Part shown: positions 44,361 through 59,507 of the stretch, piece after piece | How positions within the stretch are numbered: position 1 is the stretch's first letter | How the letters are laid out: every line of letters starts with the position of its first letter | DNA from: Eriocheir sinensis | Lineage: Eukaryota > Arthropoda > Malacostraca > Decapoda > Varunidae | DNA: 64,000 bases | Assembly: GCF_024679095.1 (NCBI RefSeq) | Contig: NW_026110862.1 | Location: 595,986 to 659,985, forward strand | Direction of reading: 5' to 3' | The notes under the pieces: model-generated | Seen by the model: the letters and a program-made list of their open reading frames with translations, nothing else | Told to the model about the DNA's origin: nothing | Databases searched by the model: none | Translations under genes and position numbers: made by a program

Positions 44361-45663
44361 CTTGATAACTCCTCGAACCTCTTTCTTCTCAATTTCTGCA
44401 ACATTCGCGGTCTTCGCTCTAATTTTCATTCTGTGGAACATCATCTCTCCTCCTCTAAACCTCACCTTCTCTTCCTTACCGAAACACAGGTTTCTGAGGC
44501 TACTTACAGCAATCTCTACTCTGTTCCCTCCTACTATCTCTATCCTAAATTTCAATCCAAAGCTGGATGTTGCGCCTACGTGCGCAACATCACTTGCTCT
44601 CGTGCCCACGACCTTGACTCTTCTGAATTTTCCACCATCTGGCTAAGACTTCATTGTCATTCTATTACTAAATACATCTGTGCTGTTTATCTCTCACCTA
44701 ACTCTACCAACTATGTAAAATTCTTTGACTATTTGAATTCTAAAGTGGAGCACATCTTGACCCACTCTCCCTTCGCTGAAATCTCCATCCTAGGAGATTT
44801 CAATGTTCACCAGCTTTGGCTTTCATTCTCTTTCACTGACCATCCTGGTGAACAAGCCTACAACTCTGCTATCCTCAACGACCTAGAGCAGTTGGTCCAG
44901 CACCCTACACGTATTCCCGACCGTCTTGGAGATCGGCCCAACATTCTAGACCTCTTCCTTACTTCAAACCCTTCTGCTTATTCTGTCAAACTGTTCTCTC
45001 CGTTGGGCTCCTCCGATCACAATCTTATTTCTGCATCCTGTCCTATCGCTCCTGTACACCCTCTGGACCCACCGAAGAGGCGATGCTTCTGACATTTTGC
45101 TTCAGCTCGGTGGGACGACCTGAGGATGTACTTTTCCGATTTCCCGTGGAATGATTATTGCTTCCAGGATAGAGACCCCTCTGTGTGTGCTCTGCGCATC
45201 ACAGAGGTGATTGTCTCTGGAATGGAGGCATACATTCCTCGTTCTTTCTCTACTCCTTACGCTAGAAAGCCTTGGTTTAATCACGCTTGTTCTCGTGCTG
45301 TCAATGATAGAGAGGTAGCTTACAAAAGGTACCAGAGCCTTCAAACTAATGCTAATTATGAACTTTACATTTCTGCCCGAAATCGTGCCAAATCTATTCT
45401 CCGACTAACCAAAAATTCTTTCATTAATAGAAAATGTCAAAACCTTGCTTTCTCTAACTCTTCCCGTGACTTCTGGCATCTAGCCAAAAACTTATCCTCC
45501 AACTTCACTTCTTCATCTTTCCCTCCACTCCTCAGTCCTGACGGCAACACTGCCGTCTCATCTATCTCTAAGGCTGAACTCTTCTCTCAAACTTTTTTCT
45601 AAAAACTCAACTCTGGACGATTCTGGGCATATTCCTCCTACTCATCCCCCCTCTGACTCCTTT
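44361..45663 (+). pseudogene. LINE ORF2 endonuclease part
   Basis: Open from the insertion point: [31 protein letters not shown] and SDHNLIS, the endonuclease motifs. A TGA at 45090-45092 replaces the TGG found in the 56.9 kb copy. The frame then continues to 45601, where an extra T in a T run shifts it. Confidence 0.85.
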
Positions 45664-47220
45664 ATGCCTGTTATAAAGATTCTTCAAAATGGTGTTTTCT
45701 ATGCCCTCTCTGGCCTCAATCTTCAGAAGGCTTATGGACCTGATGGAGTGCCTCCTATTGTCCTTAAAAACTGTGCCTCCGTGCTGTCACCCTGCCTGGT
45801 CAAACTCTTTCGCCTCTGCCTGTCAACATCTACCTTTCCTTCTTGCTGGAAGTATGCCTTCATACAGCCTGTACCTAAGAAGGGTGACCGCTCCAATCCC
45901 TCAAACTACCGTCCTATAGCTTTACTTTCTTGTCTATCTAAAGCTTTTGAATCAATCCTTAACCGGGAGATTCAAAAGCACCTTTCCACCTCTGACCTTC
46001 TATCTGATCGCCAGTATGGGTTCCGCAAGGGGCGTTCTACTGGTGATCTCCTAGCCTTCTTAACTGACTCTTGGTCATCCTCTCTTAGCCGTTTCGGTGA
46101 AACTTTTGCTATTGCGCTGGACATATCAAAAGCTTTTGATAGGGTCTGGCACAAATCTTTGCTTTCTAAACTACCCTCCTACGGTTTCTATTCTTCTCTC
46201 TGTACCTTTATCTCCAGTTTCCTTTCTGACCGTTCTATTTCTGCCGTGGTAGACGGTCACTGTTCTTCCCATAAATCTATTAACAGTGGTGTCCCACAGG
46301 GTTCTGTCCTATCTCCCACTCTTTTTCTGTTGTTCATTGATGATCTTCTTTCCAAAACGAACTGTCCTATCCATTCCTACGCCGATGATTCCACTCTGCA
46401 TTACTCAACTTCTTTTAATAGAAGACCCACCATTCAGGAACTTAACGACTCAAGGCTGGAGGCTGCAGAACGCTTAGCCTCAGACCTTACTATTATTTCC
46501 GATTGTGGCAAGAAGAATCTGGTGTCCTTCAACGCCTCAAAAACACAGTTTCTCCACCTATCCACTCGACACAATCTTCCAAACACCTATCCCCTAATCT
46601 TCGACAACACTCAGCTGTCACCTTCTTCAACACTAAACATCCTCAGTCTATCCTTAACTCAAAATCTCAACTGGAAACTTCATATCTCATCTCTTACTAA
46701 ATCAGCTTCCTCGAGGCTGGGCGTTCTGTACCGTCTCCGCCAGTTCTTCTCCCCTGCACAGTTGCTGTCCATATACAGGGGCCTTGTCCGCCCTCGTATG
46801 GAGTATGCATCTCATGTGGGGGGGGGCTCCACTCACACAGCTCTTCTGGACAGAGTGGAGGCTAAGGCTCTTCGTCTCATCAGCTCTCCTCCTCATACTG
46901 ATAGTCTTCTACCTCTTAAATTCCGCCGCAATGTTGCCTCTCTTTCTATCTTCCATCGATATTTCCACGCTGACTGCTCTTCTGAACTTGCTAACTGCAT
47001 GCCTCCCCCCCTCCCGCGGCCCCGCTGCACTCGACTTTCTACTCATGCTCATCCCTATACTGTCCAAACCCCTTATGCAAGAGTTAACCAGCATCTTCAC
47101 TCTTTCATCCCTCACGCTGGTAAACTCTGGAACAATCTTCCTTCATCTGTATTTCCTCCTGCCTACGACTTGAACTCTTTCAAGAGGAGGGTATCAGGAC
47201 ACCTCTCCTCCCGTATTTGA
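45664..47220 (+). CDS. LINE ORF2 reverse transcriptase part
   Basis: 518 codons in one frame after the T-run indel. [71 protein letters not shown], active site SYADDSTLH, then LVRPRMEYASH and the C-terminal NLPSSVFPPAYDLNSFKRR. All catalytic blocks are intact. TGA at 47218-47220. Confidence 0.9.
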   Translation: MPVIKILQNGVFYALSGLNLQKAYGPDGVPPIVLKNCASVLSPCLVKLFRLCLSTSTFPSCWKYAFIQPVPKKGDRSNPSNYRPIALLSCLSKAFESILNREIQKHLSTSDLLSDRQYGFRKGRSTGDLLAFLTDSWSSSLSRFGETFAIALDISKAFDRVWHKSLLSKLPSYGFYSSLCTFISSFLSDRSISAVVDGHCSSHKSINSGVPQGSVLSPTLFLLFIDDLLSKTNCPIHSYADDSTLHYSTSFNRRPTIQELNDSRLEAAERLASDLTIISDCGKKNLVSFNASKTQFLHLSTRHNLPNTYPLIFDNTQLSPSSTLNILSLSLTQNLNWKLHISSLTKSASSRLGVLYRLRQFFSPAQLLSIYRGLVRPRMEYASHVGGGSTHTALLDRVEAKALRLISSPPHTDSLLPLKFRRNVASLSIFHRYFHADCSSELANCMPPPLPRPRCTRLSTHAHPYTVQTPYARVNQHLHSFIPHAGKLWNNLPSSVFPPAYDLNSFKRRVSGHLSSRI

Positions 47221-47335
47221 TCTTCCTTTCGGCCACCTCTTTTGTTTCTTTTTTAGGAACAGCGAGTAGCGGGCCTTTTTTTATTATTGTTTTCTTTTTT
47301 TGTGCGCCCTTGAGCTGCCTCCTTTGTTGTAAAAA

Positions 47336-47768
<433 letters not shown>

Positions 47769-47849
47769 AAAATAGTAGAAATACAATAATTATGTTAATA
47801 TTATTCGTGATACAAATAATAAGAGAAACTGCGAAATAATAACAATAAC

Positions 47850-48475
47850 TAGACGCATAGCACTCGTAGAGTGCACACCTCCGCCAAAGATTGTCCTGAA
47901 AATTTGGAGGTCAAGGTCAAAGGTTAAGGTTAAGGCCATGCAAGGTGCGTCATTCCATGAGCTAAAATATGAACCAAGTCTGAAGTCTCTACGATGACGA
48001 GAACAGAAGTTATGGCCAATCTGACATTTTGTGCGACCTTGACCTTTGACATAAAAGATTTAATGGGTTCTATTCTGGATGGACGAGGTACATCTTATGG
48101 AAGCATTTGATGAAATTCTATTTTTCGGAAACTTTGACCTTGGTCGAACTTTTTTTAGGTCAAGGTTAGAGGTCAAGGTCAAGGCCATGCAAGGTGCGTC
48201 TTTCCATGAGCTAAAATATGAACCAAGTCGGAAGTCTCTACGATGACGAGAACCGAAGTTATGGCCAATGACGTTTTTTGCGACCTTGACCTTGAACTTT
48301 GACCTTTGACAAAAAATTTAATTCGTTCTATTCTGGATGAATGCGAAGCTTCCCTGAAAAATTGGATGAGATATCCGCAAAATTGTGCCCAGGAGACTGT
48401 TAACGAACAAACAAATACATAAACATACTGACCGGACCGAAAATATCACCTTCCAACTCCGTTGGCGGAGGTAAT
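47850..48475. mobile_element. ~630-bp element with CCTCCGCCAA inverted ends
   Basis: CCTCCGCCAA (47878-47887) and TTGGCGGAGG (48462-48471) are perfect inverted repeats near its ends. Internally a ~240-bp unit is repeated ('caaggccatgcaaggtgcgtc', 'gagctaaaatatgaaccaag', 'ctacgatgacgagaac', 'cgaccttgaccttt'). Copy A lacks it (about 15570). It resembles non-autonomous elements seen widely in marine invertebrates, from memory. Confidence 0.7.
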
Positions 48476-48880
48476 AATAATAATCAATAATGATAAAAAC
48501 AATAAAATTGATAATCGGAATAAACCAAAGAAAAAAAGAAGAGGAAGAGAACTACAACCATGACGATGGATTCACTGGGAGGGGTTGCAGGTCTTAAAAG
48601 AGAGTCGGCGTCACAGTAGAAGTTTGAAGGTCACTGCTCAGCAGGCCGCCTTAGTGCACGGTCACACGGTCTTTGCTACTCACTAGGTCGACAGCCTTCC
48701 TCATCCGAGCCGTCCCTGCAGTGGACGCAACCATCGCAGCGGTCCTTTTCACTGAAGTAGCCACCGTCTCTACACTGCCACTGGCCCGCGCCACACCCTG
48801 CGTAATAGCACTCATTCAGCAGGCGGAGGGCAGGGTTTCAATGAGCAACAAGGAGAAAATGTAATAATAACATTACTCAC

Positions 48881-49092
48881 CACGAGGAGTAGTCGTGGAT
48901 ATGGTGGTGGGAGTGGTAGCCGTAGTAGTAGAAGTTGTGGCGGGTGTGGTAGTAGTAGTAGTTGTGGTGGGTGTGGTAGTAGTAGAATTAGTAGTAGCAG
49001 TAGTAGTTTTGGTGGTGGGTGTAGTAGACGGACAATTTTATTTATCCGCAGCACAAAGGCCCCCACCGCAGTCGACTTGCGACGGTGCACAC

Positions 49093-49132
<40 letters not shown>

Positions 49133-49240
49133 GAGTTGTGGTGGTGGTGGTACTGGGTGTGGTAGCGGTAGTGGGACAGTTGTCTTTATCCGCAGCACAA
49201 AGACCGCCACCGCAGTCGACTTGCGACGGTGCACACGTAG
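48881..49240 (-). pseudogene. fused double four-cysteine LDLa exon with poly-Thr
   Basis: Acceptor GAGTAG (49241-) and donor G|GTGAGT, 360 nt, phase 1-1. Two copies of a shortened module (CAPSQVDC, GGGLC, then AADKDNC in the first copy) are joined in frame by a pure (ACT)n Thr run. Each is followed by Thr/Pro sequence. The second copy has TAA where the first has GAC. Confidence 0.75.
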
Positions 49241-50239
49241 CTACTCAGGAAAAAATAACTTCAACAAATCAAAAGTCACAATGATACACAACACCAACGC
49301 ATATTGCCGTGTAAGCCTAAAAAGTCGAAATCACCAATCTAAACAAATTAACTCTCAGGAAAAGTACAATTAGCTTTACACACACAGCACACAGTGAGGT
49401 GGGAGCAGAGCAGGGATTCAATGAGCAACCAGGAGATAGTAGAGGAGCTTATGTAAGCTCGTGGGATTTTGGATGAAGGGAAGGAATGACTACCTGGAAT
49501 ACATTGCTGATATGGTCTAATATGACGTACTGTCAGGTGTTTGGGCTGAAATTGTGGCAAAAGCCTTGTATGACGTCATCAATCCAAGATGGTCGCCGCT
49601 ATGTAGATGCAATCACATTTTCATCTATAACTCATTTCGGGGTGGTTCTATGAAAATATTTCCACAGTAATGATTTGTTTGGCATACAAAAACAAACATA
49701 ATAGTATAGAGTCAGTTTTTTCATATATATTATAGTTTACGAGCTATAACCAATTTAGTAAATTTTCCACATTACAATATTCTACACCTCACTGAATTTC
49801 CCTTAGTACCTGACATTAGAGTTGTCATGTGGAATATATTAACAGAAAGAAATTTGTTGAACATAAAAATCAATTTATGAGTAAATTTTCACATTTTAAA
49901 TGAGAATTAAACATAGGATTTCCAGTGTAACTCAAATAAAGGAATTCTATGAAGTCAACTTGATTGCATTTTAAAGCTCATCATCAAATTCACTGAGGTT
50001 GATTTAATCCTTACTTTAATTGATCTTATATAGATTTTCATCACTAATGCACACAAACAGTTCTGAACATACCAGTGAATGGGTGCAACACAGAATAGCA
50101 TAAAAAAATACGGGTAAAGCATAATTTGTTGACCATTCAAAATAAAACATATAAGGAATTTTTCATACCCTAAAAAAAAAACTTTAGCGTTTCCAATTTT
50201 CATACAAGAGTGTATGTATCAAACTAAAACAAACGTATG

Positions 50240-50371
<132 letters not shown>

Positions 50372-51283
50372 TTACAGCTCATCATCAGATTCAATGAGAA
50401 GGTTTTTATTTTCATTTTCATTGTTCGTGCATAACTTTTCATCGCCACCACACCTGCACAGTTCTGTACATACCAGTGAATGAGTACGACATTTGCAGTT
50501 CACAGCACATTGTCCCTTGAGACAGGAGCATCTTACTAGCTGAATGACCGAGTCTGGTGCACAAGGAAGGAGACATGTAACTGGGGTGTAACTTTGCCCT
50601 GTCATTTCCCATCCAAAATGCAATGGGTCTGGTAAATTTGGATGTGGTCGATCAGCACGCTTCCACTCTAACACTTGGCAATTAGCTCTTGAAATATATG
50701 GTGTTAAAGCTGCTCTTGTTGGGGGTAGGTTTTCATTTTGTTTGTCTTTCTTGGTAAACATGTACCAACGGAGTTCACCGATGTCAGAAGCTGTTACATC
50801 CTTTTCCTCTGCTGTCTTTGTTTCATTTCTCCAACTAGCTACCAGATTTCTTTTCATCTTCTGTGCAAAAACTATTGCCTTATCTGAGAGATATGCTGTT
50901 AACTCATCTTTAGTTTTAGAATGGGATAAAAGGGTTCTCATACTAATGTTTGTAATGTTAGTGCTATCAGTTATCTTAAACATCACAGGTGTTGTTTTTC
51001 CAGCTCTTTTCCTCCGCATGGAGTTTTTGAGTGAATTTTCAAGGTAGCTGTCAAAAACTAAGTGAGTCTCATCATACTTTTTCAAAGTGGAATCTAATTT
51101 GCTGCAAAATTCAATAGCTAAATCATGGCATGTCTTCATATTTGGTGTCTTTTTCAGTTTTTGTAATTCTGCCATTCCATCAAGCACAGCGACAGTATAT
51201 GATCTGGATCTGGTTTGATTTGACACTATTGGTTTATCTGCAGCATCAGGAGAAAGAATTTCTGTTTCATCTTTAGGGTACAC
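50372..51283 (-). CDS. C-terminal part of a transposon protein with CXC-like motif
   Basis: About 300 residues open to the stop at 50372; the frame continues a little upstream of 51283 ([11 protein letters not shown]), so the start is unsure. Middle: [59 protein letters not shown]-terminus: a cysteine cluster ([23 protein letters not shown]) like tesmin-type CXC domains. I recognise this as the C-terminal end of a large multicopy invertebrate protein family linked to mobile DNA. The N-terminal catalytic part is missing. A diverged copy of its last ~130 bp lies at 49970-50110, beyond a (TA)n run. Confidence 0.7.
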   Translation of the reverse strand: MYPKDETEILSPDAADKPIVSNQTRSRSYTVAVLDGMAELQKLKKTPNMKTCHDLAIEFCSKLDSTLKKYDETHLVFDSYLENSLKNSMRRKRAGKTTPVMFKITDSTNITNISMRTLLSHSKTKDELTAYLSDKAIVFAQKMKRNLVASWRNETKTAEEKDVTASDIGELRWYMFTKKDKQNENLPPTRAALTPYISRANCQVLEWKRADRPHPNLPDPLHFGWEMTGQSYTPVTCLLPCAPDSVIQLVRCSCLKGQCAVNCKCRTHSLVCTELCRCGGDEKLCTNNENENKNLLIESDDEL

Positions 51284-51979
51284 CGACTGTTGCTCTTCCA
51301 GAATCCACAGTTAGTAATATATCCCGAAAAACAATTATGAGCATGGAACACATTTATATCTTATATTTCTGGAGACACAATAAGTACTTGTATTTGAATG
51401 ACAGGAGACAAATGTTGTCTTATCCGCTGATTGTAGCCATATATGACAACACTGTAGGAGATGATTGTAAAAAAAAAAAAAAAAAAAGCTGTTGTGTGCT
51501 ATGTTTTTAATTATAGGGCGAACAAAATATTTTTGAATCACATTTTTCATATGATAATGCTGATGGCAGCTATTAATTAATGGAAATGCAAGGGGAAATA
51601 AAATGTATACAGTGGGAAATAAAAAAAAATGGGTATAACTCGTAAACTGTTGAATTTAGGAAAATAAAACACCTATACTTTTTTTTTATTTTTTTTATTT
51701 TGAATAAATCATTATTGATGATTTTTTTTCCTAGGTTAACTCTAAAATGAGTTATTGATGAAAATCTAAGGGCATATGCATAGTGACGACCATCTTGGAT
51801 TGATGACGTCACAGAGAGCCTCTGCCACATTTTTCGGCAAAACACCTGGTAGTACGTTGTAGTAGACCATATTACCAATGTATTCCAGGTAGTCACTCCT
51901 TCCCTTCCTTAAAAATCCCACGAGGTGAGATTTTGTGACATATGCTCCTCTACTAAGAGAAGGGAATGACATCACTCAC

Positions 51980-52093
51980 CAGGAGGAGGAGTGGCGGTAG
52001 TAGTGTTGGTGGGGGCAATCGTAGTAGGACACCTTTCTTCATTCGCAGCACACGAGCCGTCACTGCAGGTGAACTCCGTCGGTGCACACGTAG
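51980..52093 (-). CDS. four-cysteine LDLa-like exon
   Basis: Acceptor CCGTAG, donor G|GTGAGT, 114 nt, phase 1-1, no stop. CAPTEFTC, SDGSC, AANEERC, then a Thr/Pro linker. Compared with exon 6 it lacks the CDGNYEC loop, hence two cysteines and most calcium ligands. Confidence 0.65.
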
Positions 52094-52331
52094 CTACGGA
52101 CAGGAAACATAACTTCAACAAAATTAAAAGTCACAGTCATATACAATACCAACGCGTATTGCTGTGTATGTCTAAAAAATCTGTCACAAATCTAAACATT
52201 GGCTATCAGGAAAAGTACAGTTGGCTCCACACAAACATATACTGAACATTTAATGAGGAAAAACAAGTATTACTGCAATGCACGTCCCCGTGTCAGTCCC
52301 TAACGCCACCGTAGGTTGTGACATCTGCCTA

Positions 52332-53661
52332 GCCCTAGATAGGTAATCGTATAAATCCTGCCACTTGCCATATTTTGGGGTTGATTGGACCCCAAGGGAA
52401 ATAAAATACACAGAAAATCAGGTAATGATTTTATTGAAAGACTTAAGCTAGTCATTTGATGTCTAAGGTCTCCTCTGTAATTTCAACTTCTATATTAGTA
52501 GAACACAGAACTTTGAAATTCTGAAAAATATATTTCAAAAAAACTTTCTCATTTATTTAGTTACATTTAAAAAAAAACATATGTATAACAATAATCCCCT
52601 GACCCCAGGGCATCCTTTGTCTAGCAAATATAAGTGGAGGGATGAGGTAATCCACCTTGAAGACAGCAGCCAGCAGACCCTGTTGGAAGATAGTGGAAAA
52701 GTGTTTTGAAAAATGGGATTTTTTTTCCTCCTTTTTTGAGTAATTTCTTTTCTGGTATATTCAACGCTTATAAACCCATATATTAGTGACTTATAATGGA
52801 TGAAAATAGAGATATAAGCCAAGTAAGGCATTAAAAACACCTTGCTTCATATTTTCATGATAATTACCTGGTCTTACCTGCAGTCCTAGCAGAGAAGGTA
52901 GCTGTGGCGCGTCCACATATGGGGACGCTGCAAGAGGCACAGTCGGACCACACTTTGGTGTCATTACTTCTGGGGAAAAAAGTTACAGCTCCTTTTCTTT
53001 TTTCCCCAGTGTCTTTCCTCATCCCCCCAACATACATGGGTCCCAGGTCCCAGTAAAAAAATGCATATATTCACTGAGCATGTATACATATTTATCGGCA
53101 CCAGAACACCCAGTAACCACTTGTAAAATATTATATAGTCACTCTAGTTTTATAATATTCACTTCAAGAACAATTGCTATACATATTTCGTCATCAAAAT
53201 CTCACTCACAAAAAAAGACCAGAAACGAGAAAAATCGCATATGGGACACCATCAAGTACAAGCGTACACATTCCTCAGTTTACGGCCAAAGGGGGTGCTC
53301 GCCATCCCCACCTCATCACAAAAGCAACAATTTCCATAAGAAATGCTCACGCACTATTGTCCAGCAAGTGTGTTCGCAGAAACTCGAGTTTTGTCACAAT
53401 AAGTCGTCCCTCTCTCTCCCTGAAAATTCAGCTACACTATTAGGGTTTGGGGGCGTCCTGCGACCCCAGAGCAGCCACAGAATTGCCTGGAGCTAAGAAC
53501 GACGATGATGCCCACTCTCTCTCGTGAGACTAAGACCATAATGACTAGAAAACACCCGCAGTGCGGTGTTCTTTGACACCATTGTGGCGGAAGAGGGAAA
53601 CATGCTTCAGCACATAGGCTGGGGGTGTCGGACACCCACAGATTACCTATCTAGGGCTAGA
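52332..53661. mobile_element. 1.3-kb segment bounded by a 19-bp inverted repeat
   Basis: CTAGCCCTAGATAGGTAAT (about 52332-52350) and its exact inverse (about 53643-53661) bound an AT-rich, non-coding segment. It could be a non-autonomous transposon or the trace of an inversion. The right arm overlaps the start of the Gypsy-like reading frame. No target duplication seen. Confidence 0.4.
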
Positions 53662-54056
53662 AGGGCCTAGTCGTGTGAACACGCTAGCGATAGAGTCCAC
53701 CCTTAACACGGTACGCGAGGGAAGTAGGACCGTAGCTTTAGTGGTTAATGCCACTGGCGGTCCGGTTAAACTAAAAAATGGAGTCTTTTTGGGTCGCGCA
53801 TTAGCGTTCGACGGACAGGTGTCGACAGAACCTTTAGAGTTAAAGCGGCCTTGTATCGGCGCAGTGGGTCAACCCGACGCCGGCGACAAGACATGTCAGG
53901 CCTCATCTGTCGATTCTTTAGTCAGACTAAAGTGGTCGATTATCCCGAGCTTAGGGGCCCGCTTCTGAAGCTTTCACATCAGTATCGTGATGTCATTGCC
54001 CTGCCCGGTGAGCCTTTAGGTGCTGACTTTCACACAGTCAAAGGCAGAGTGTAGAT
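53642..54056 (+). pseudogene. Gypsy-type LTR retrotransposon pol remnant
   Basis: Open frame ITYLGLEGPSRVNTLAI...VALVVNATGGPVKLKNG resembles the protease-to-RT spacer of Gypsy (Ty3) elements. After a frame change near 53930 it continues as DYPELRGPLLKL and YRDVIALPGEPLG, the start of a Gypsy RT. It stops at 54052-54054; the rest of RT, RNase H and integrase are absent. Confidence 0.65.
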
Positions 54057-54075
54057 GAACAGGTTAAAAATATGT

Positions 54076-54640
54076 TGTAATGTGTATATTATAATGCACA
54101 TGTGAGTGTGTGACTGTGTGTCTAAGCACAGGCCCAGTGCCTTTGCCAGGATGTTATGGAACACGTCAGAGCCGTGGGAAGCTGTGATGAACTGACATTA
54201 GGATCAGCAAATGATGACTTTCATCAACAGTCATCAACCGGAACCCACACCCTTCCGGACGAACTAACAAGCAAATAAAACGAGCGAACAACGGGAAGAC
54301 GGGGAGAAGCCGAGAGAAGACAGCGGGCAGCGGGCGGGCGAGTGGTGCTCGCCGGCCCCGGGCACGTTGGTGTGGCTGGCTCTGGTGTGCGTGCGACTCG
54401 CTCACGTAAAATGTAAACTTTATGTACAGCTGTTAATATAGTTAAAATTACATTTTTTATTGGTATTGCCCTGTAAGAGAGAGAACTAAGTGAACTAAAG
54501 TGAACTTATAACGGCTACCGCTCGGCCAACTAAAAGGCTATTGTGTTATCTCACCTACTGCAATCAACTTGTGAAAGCAGGCAACGGTACACCGGACCTG
54601 ACGTGAGATAGCAGTTCGCGCCTTAAACATTAACACTTAA
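54076..54640 (+). repeat. LTR-like repeat, copy 1
   Basis: Begins TGTAATGTGTATATTATAA and shares long identical stretches with 62226-62551 ('aggatcagcaaatgatgactttcat', 'cagtcatcaaccggaacccacacccttccggacgaact', 'aataaaacgagcgaacaac', 'gcgactcgctcacg'). AATAAA inside fits an LTR polyadenylation site. Position just after the pol remnant fits a 3' LTR with internal deletion. Confidence 0.55.
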
Positions 54641-54778
54641 CACTTAAAACAAAAACACTTAAAAACAGCTAACAAAAAGGCTAACAATCTACCTATTCCT
54701 CAATACCGAATACAAATTTCTCCATTTCTAATAGTAACTACTTAACCTTCAACTATTCACTATTATAAAAAACAGGAA

Positions 54779-54823
<45 letters not shown>

Positions 54824-55926
54824 ACCTACTTGTAGTTTTTAAGATCACACCAAGTGATTGTTGATATGGTAGCACTTAGTTGGGGAAGGGGATCAGATGT
54901 GGCAAAACTTGGTTCTGGAACAGGATCAGATGTGGTTGCACTTGGTCCTGGAGCAGGATCAGATGTCGTAGCACTTGGTCGTGGAGCAGGATCAGATGTG
55001 GTAGCACTTGGACGTGGAGCAGGATCAGATCTAGCCAGGGCTTGGTATCTCTCAGGATCAGGACCAGATGTCCCAGGAATTTCTTGACTTCCCTCAGTCT
55101 TTTCTTCATTACATGTTGCAGGCTACCCAGCTTCTGATTTTAATTTCTCAAGTGCTTCTAAAAAATAAATCCTGTCTCCAATACAGGGAACCAGCAATTC
55201 TGCCATCCGTTCTGCCATCTTCAATAGTCTTCATTCATCCACTTTCTTTTCTTTTTGGGATATATTAATATTTTGAGCCATCCATTTTTTTCTTCTTTTG
55301 GGGAAATATTAATATTTTTATGTAATGCCATACTTATTGCAAACAACACAACAGTCGGGACAAAACAAAATATGGAAAATTTTGAAAATATGAAAAGTTG
55401 ACAAGGTATTCAGGCCATTAAGTGAATATGTGGAGAGAATATTTGAATATAATTTGTTCTTTATTGCAATGAAAATAGGTAGAGGGAAAGAAGAAAATAT
55501 GCTTATGTGATACTCATAAAAAAAAAGAATATACACTGCAGAGTGTATCTTTACAAATACAGTGGTGACCATTGAAAATGATGTGTTTTGATTGCCATGT
55601 CATGCCAACTTCATGAGCACCCAAAAATACTATAAAGTGACATTTATATATTTAATTACCTTAGACTTTTGACATGCCTTGCATTGTTGAACATAATCAG
55701 GAAGATTCTCTAGGTTGATTTTAAAATTAAAATACTTTAATTTCAAATTTAAAAAGTTGACTTACAAAAAAAAAAAATTCTGAATTTCAATAAAAAAATG
55801 TTATTAAATTGAATAACATCGCCTCTCACCCTCCCCCCTTCAATGACCCCTTACTACACCCTTTTTCCTCTCTCCCTCCCCCCTTCAATAGTCATCCCTC
55901 CCCCCCGCGCCTTAAACATTAACACT
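54617..55926. repeat. segment between 21-bp direct repeats
   Basis: CGCGCCTTAAACATTAACACT occurs at 54617-54637 and 55906-55926. The 1.27 kb between holds a (CT)n run (54781-54818), a coding-phase minisatellite and AT-rich sequence. It may be an insertion or the product of recombination between related ends. Confidence 0.5.
54866..55065 (+). repeat. 36-bp minisatellite, about five units
   Basis: Units of 'ggatcagatgtggtagcacttggtcgtggagca' type. 36 bp is twelve codons; the plus frame 54854-55087 reads GSDVVALGRGA repeats. No other coding evidence, so I do not call a gene. Confidence 0.75.
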
Positions 55927-56310
55927 GCGGCCTGCCTACTCCGTGAGCGTCAAGTCAGCACCCAGCCACACCCGAGGGCAACGCCCCGCCCCACCCCGCA
56001 CAGTCCACACAGCCCGCGCGCCCCGCCTCGCACAACCAAGTCTCCTTGAAGGTGTCTTGGCGCTTGTTTCTTCCTACGACACAACTAGTCGTAGGTGCGC
56101 ACTTTTCTTCGCCAGGCAACTCGGACCTTTGAGGGTGACTGGTGGGCGTATATTGTCAGCCTGTCGCCCCTCCCACCACCGCTACCAGCCGACGGACGGC
56201 AGACCCTGCCACCCCTGCAGTCCTGCCCCGCACCGGCGAGACGAAGGACGCGAGCGTGCTGAGTAGTGGGGTATCGAGTTGCTGTCTTCGAGGTTTTTAA
56301 CACATTTTAG
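55087..56310. other. no supported gene; AT-rich then GC-rich block
   Basis: 55087-55820 is AT-rich with nothing recognised. 55830-56310 is C-rich and then GC-rich, unlike its surroundings, with no convincing ORF. It could be a promoter/5' UTR or retroelement leader. The LINE begins right after it. Confidence 0.45.
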
Positions 56311-59371
<3,061 letters not shown>

Positions 59372-59507
59372 CCGTAATTACACCACTTGTAACATGATTT
59401 CAGGTGAATTACTATTATTATGTTCATGTGTTTAGGCGTGTGGGGGCGTATCTAATCTATTAGATTTTTCAGCTGTTGATTTTTCTGGCGTGTGGATGTT
59501 TAATATT

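Larger units (their letters stand above)
44361..47335 (+). mobile_element. LINE (common family), most complete copy
   Basis: Non-LTR retrotransposon lying in the (AGT)n array of copy B. It starts inside ORF2 at the endonuclease and ends with GAGCAGCGAGTAGC-like 3' UTR, CCCTTGAGCTGCCTCC and poly(A). No ORF1, so 5'-truncated. The family resembles jockey/CR1-type LINEs abundant in crabs. Copies in this window: 6020, 16130, 32230, 33800, 39510, 44361 and 56311. Confidence 0.95.

Noticed and set aside
52553..53496. Small ORFs on both strands
   Set aside because: Short, no motif, in AT-rich sequence within the inverted-repeat segment.
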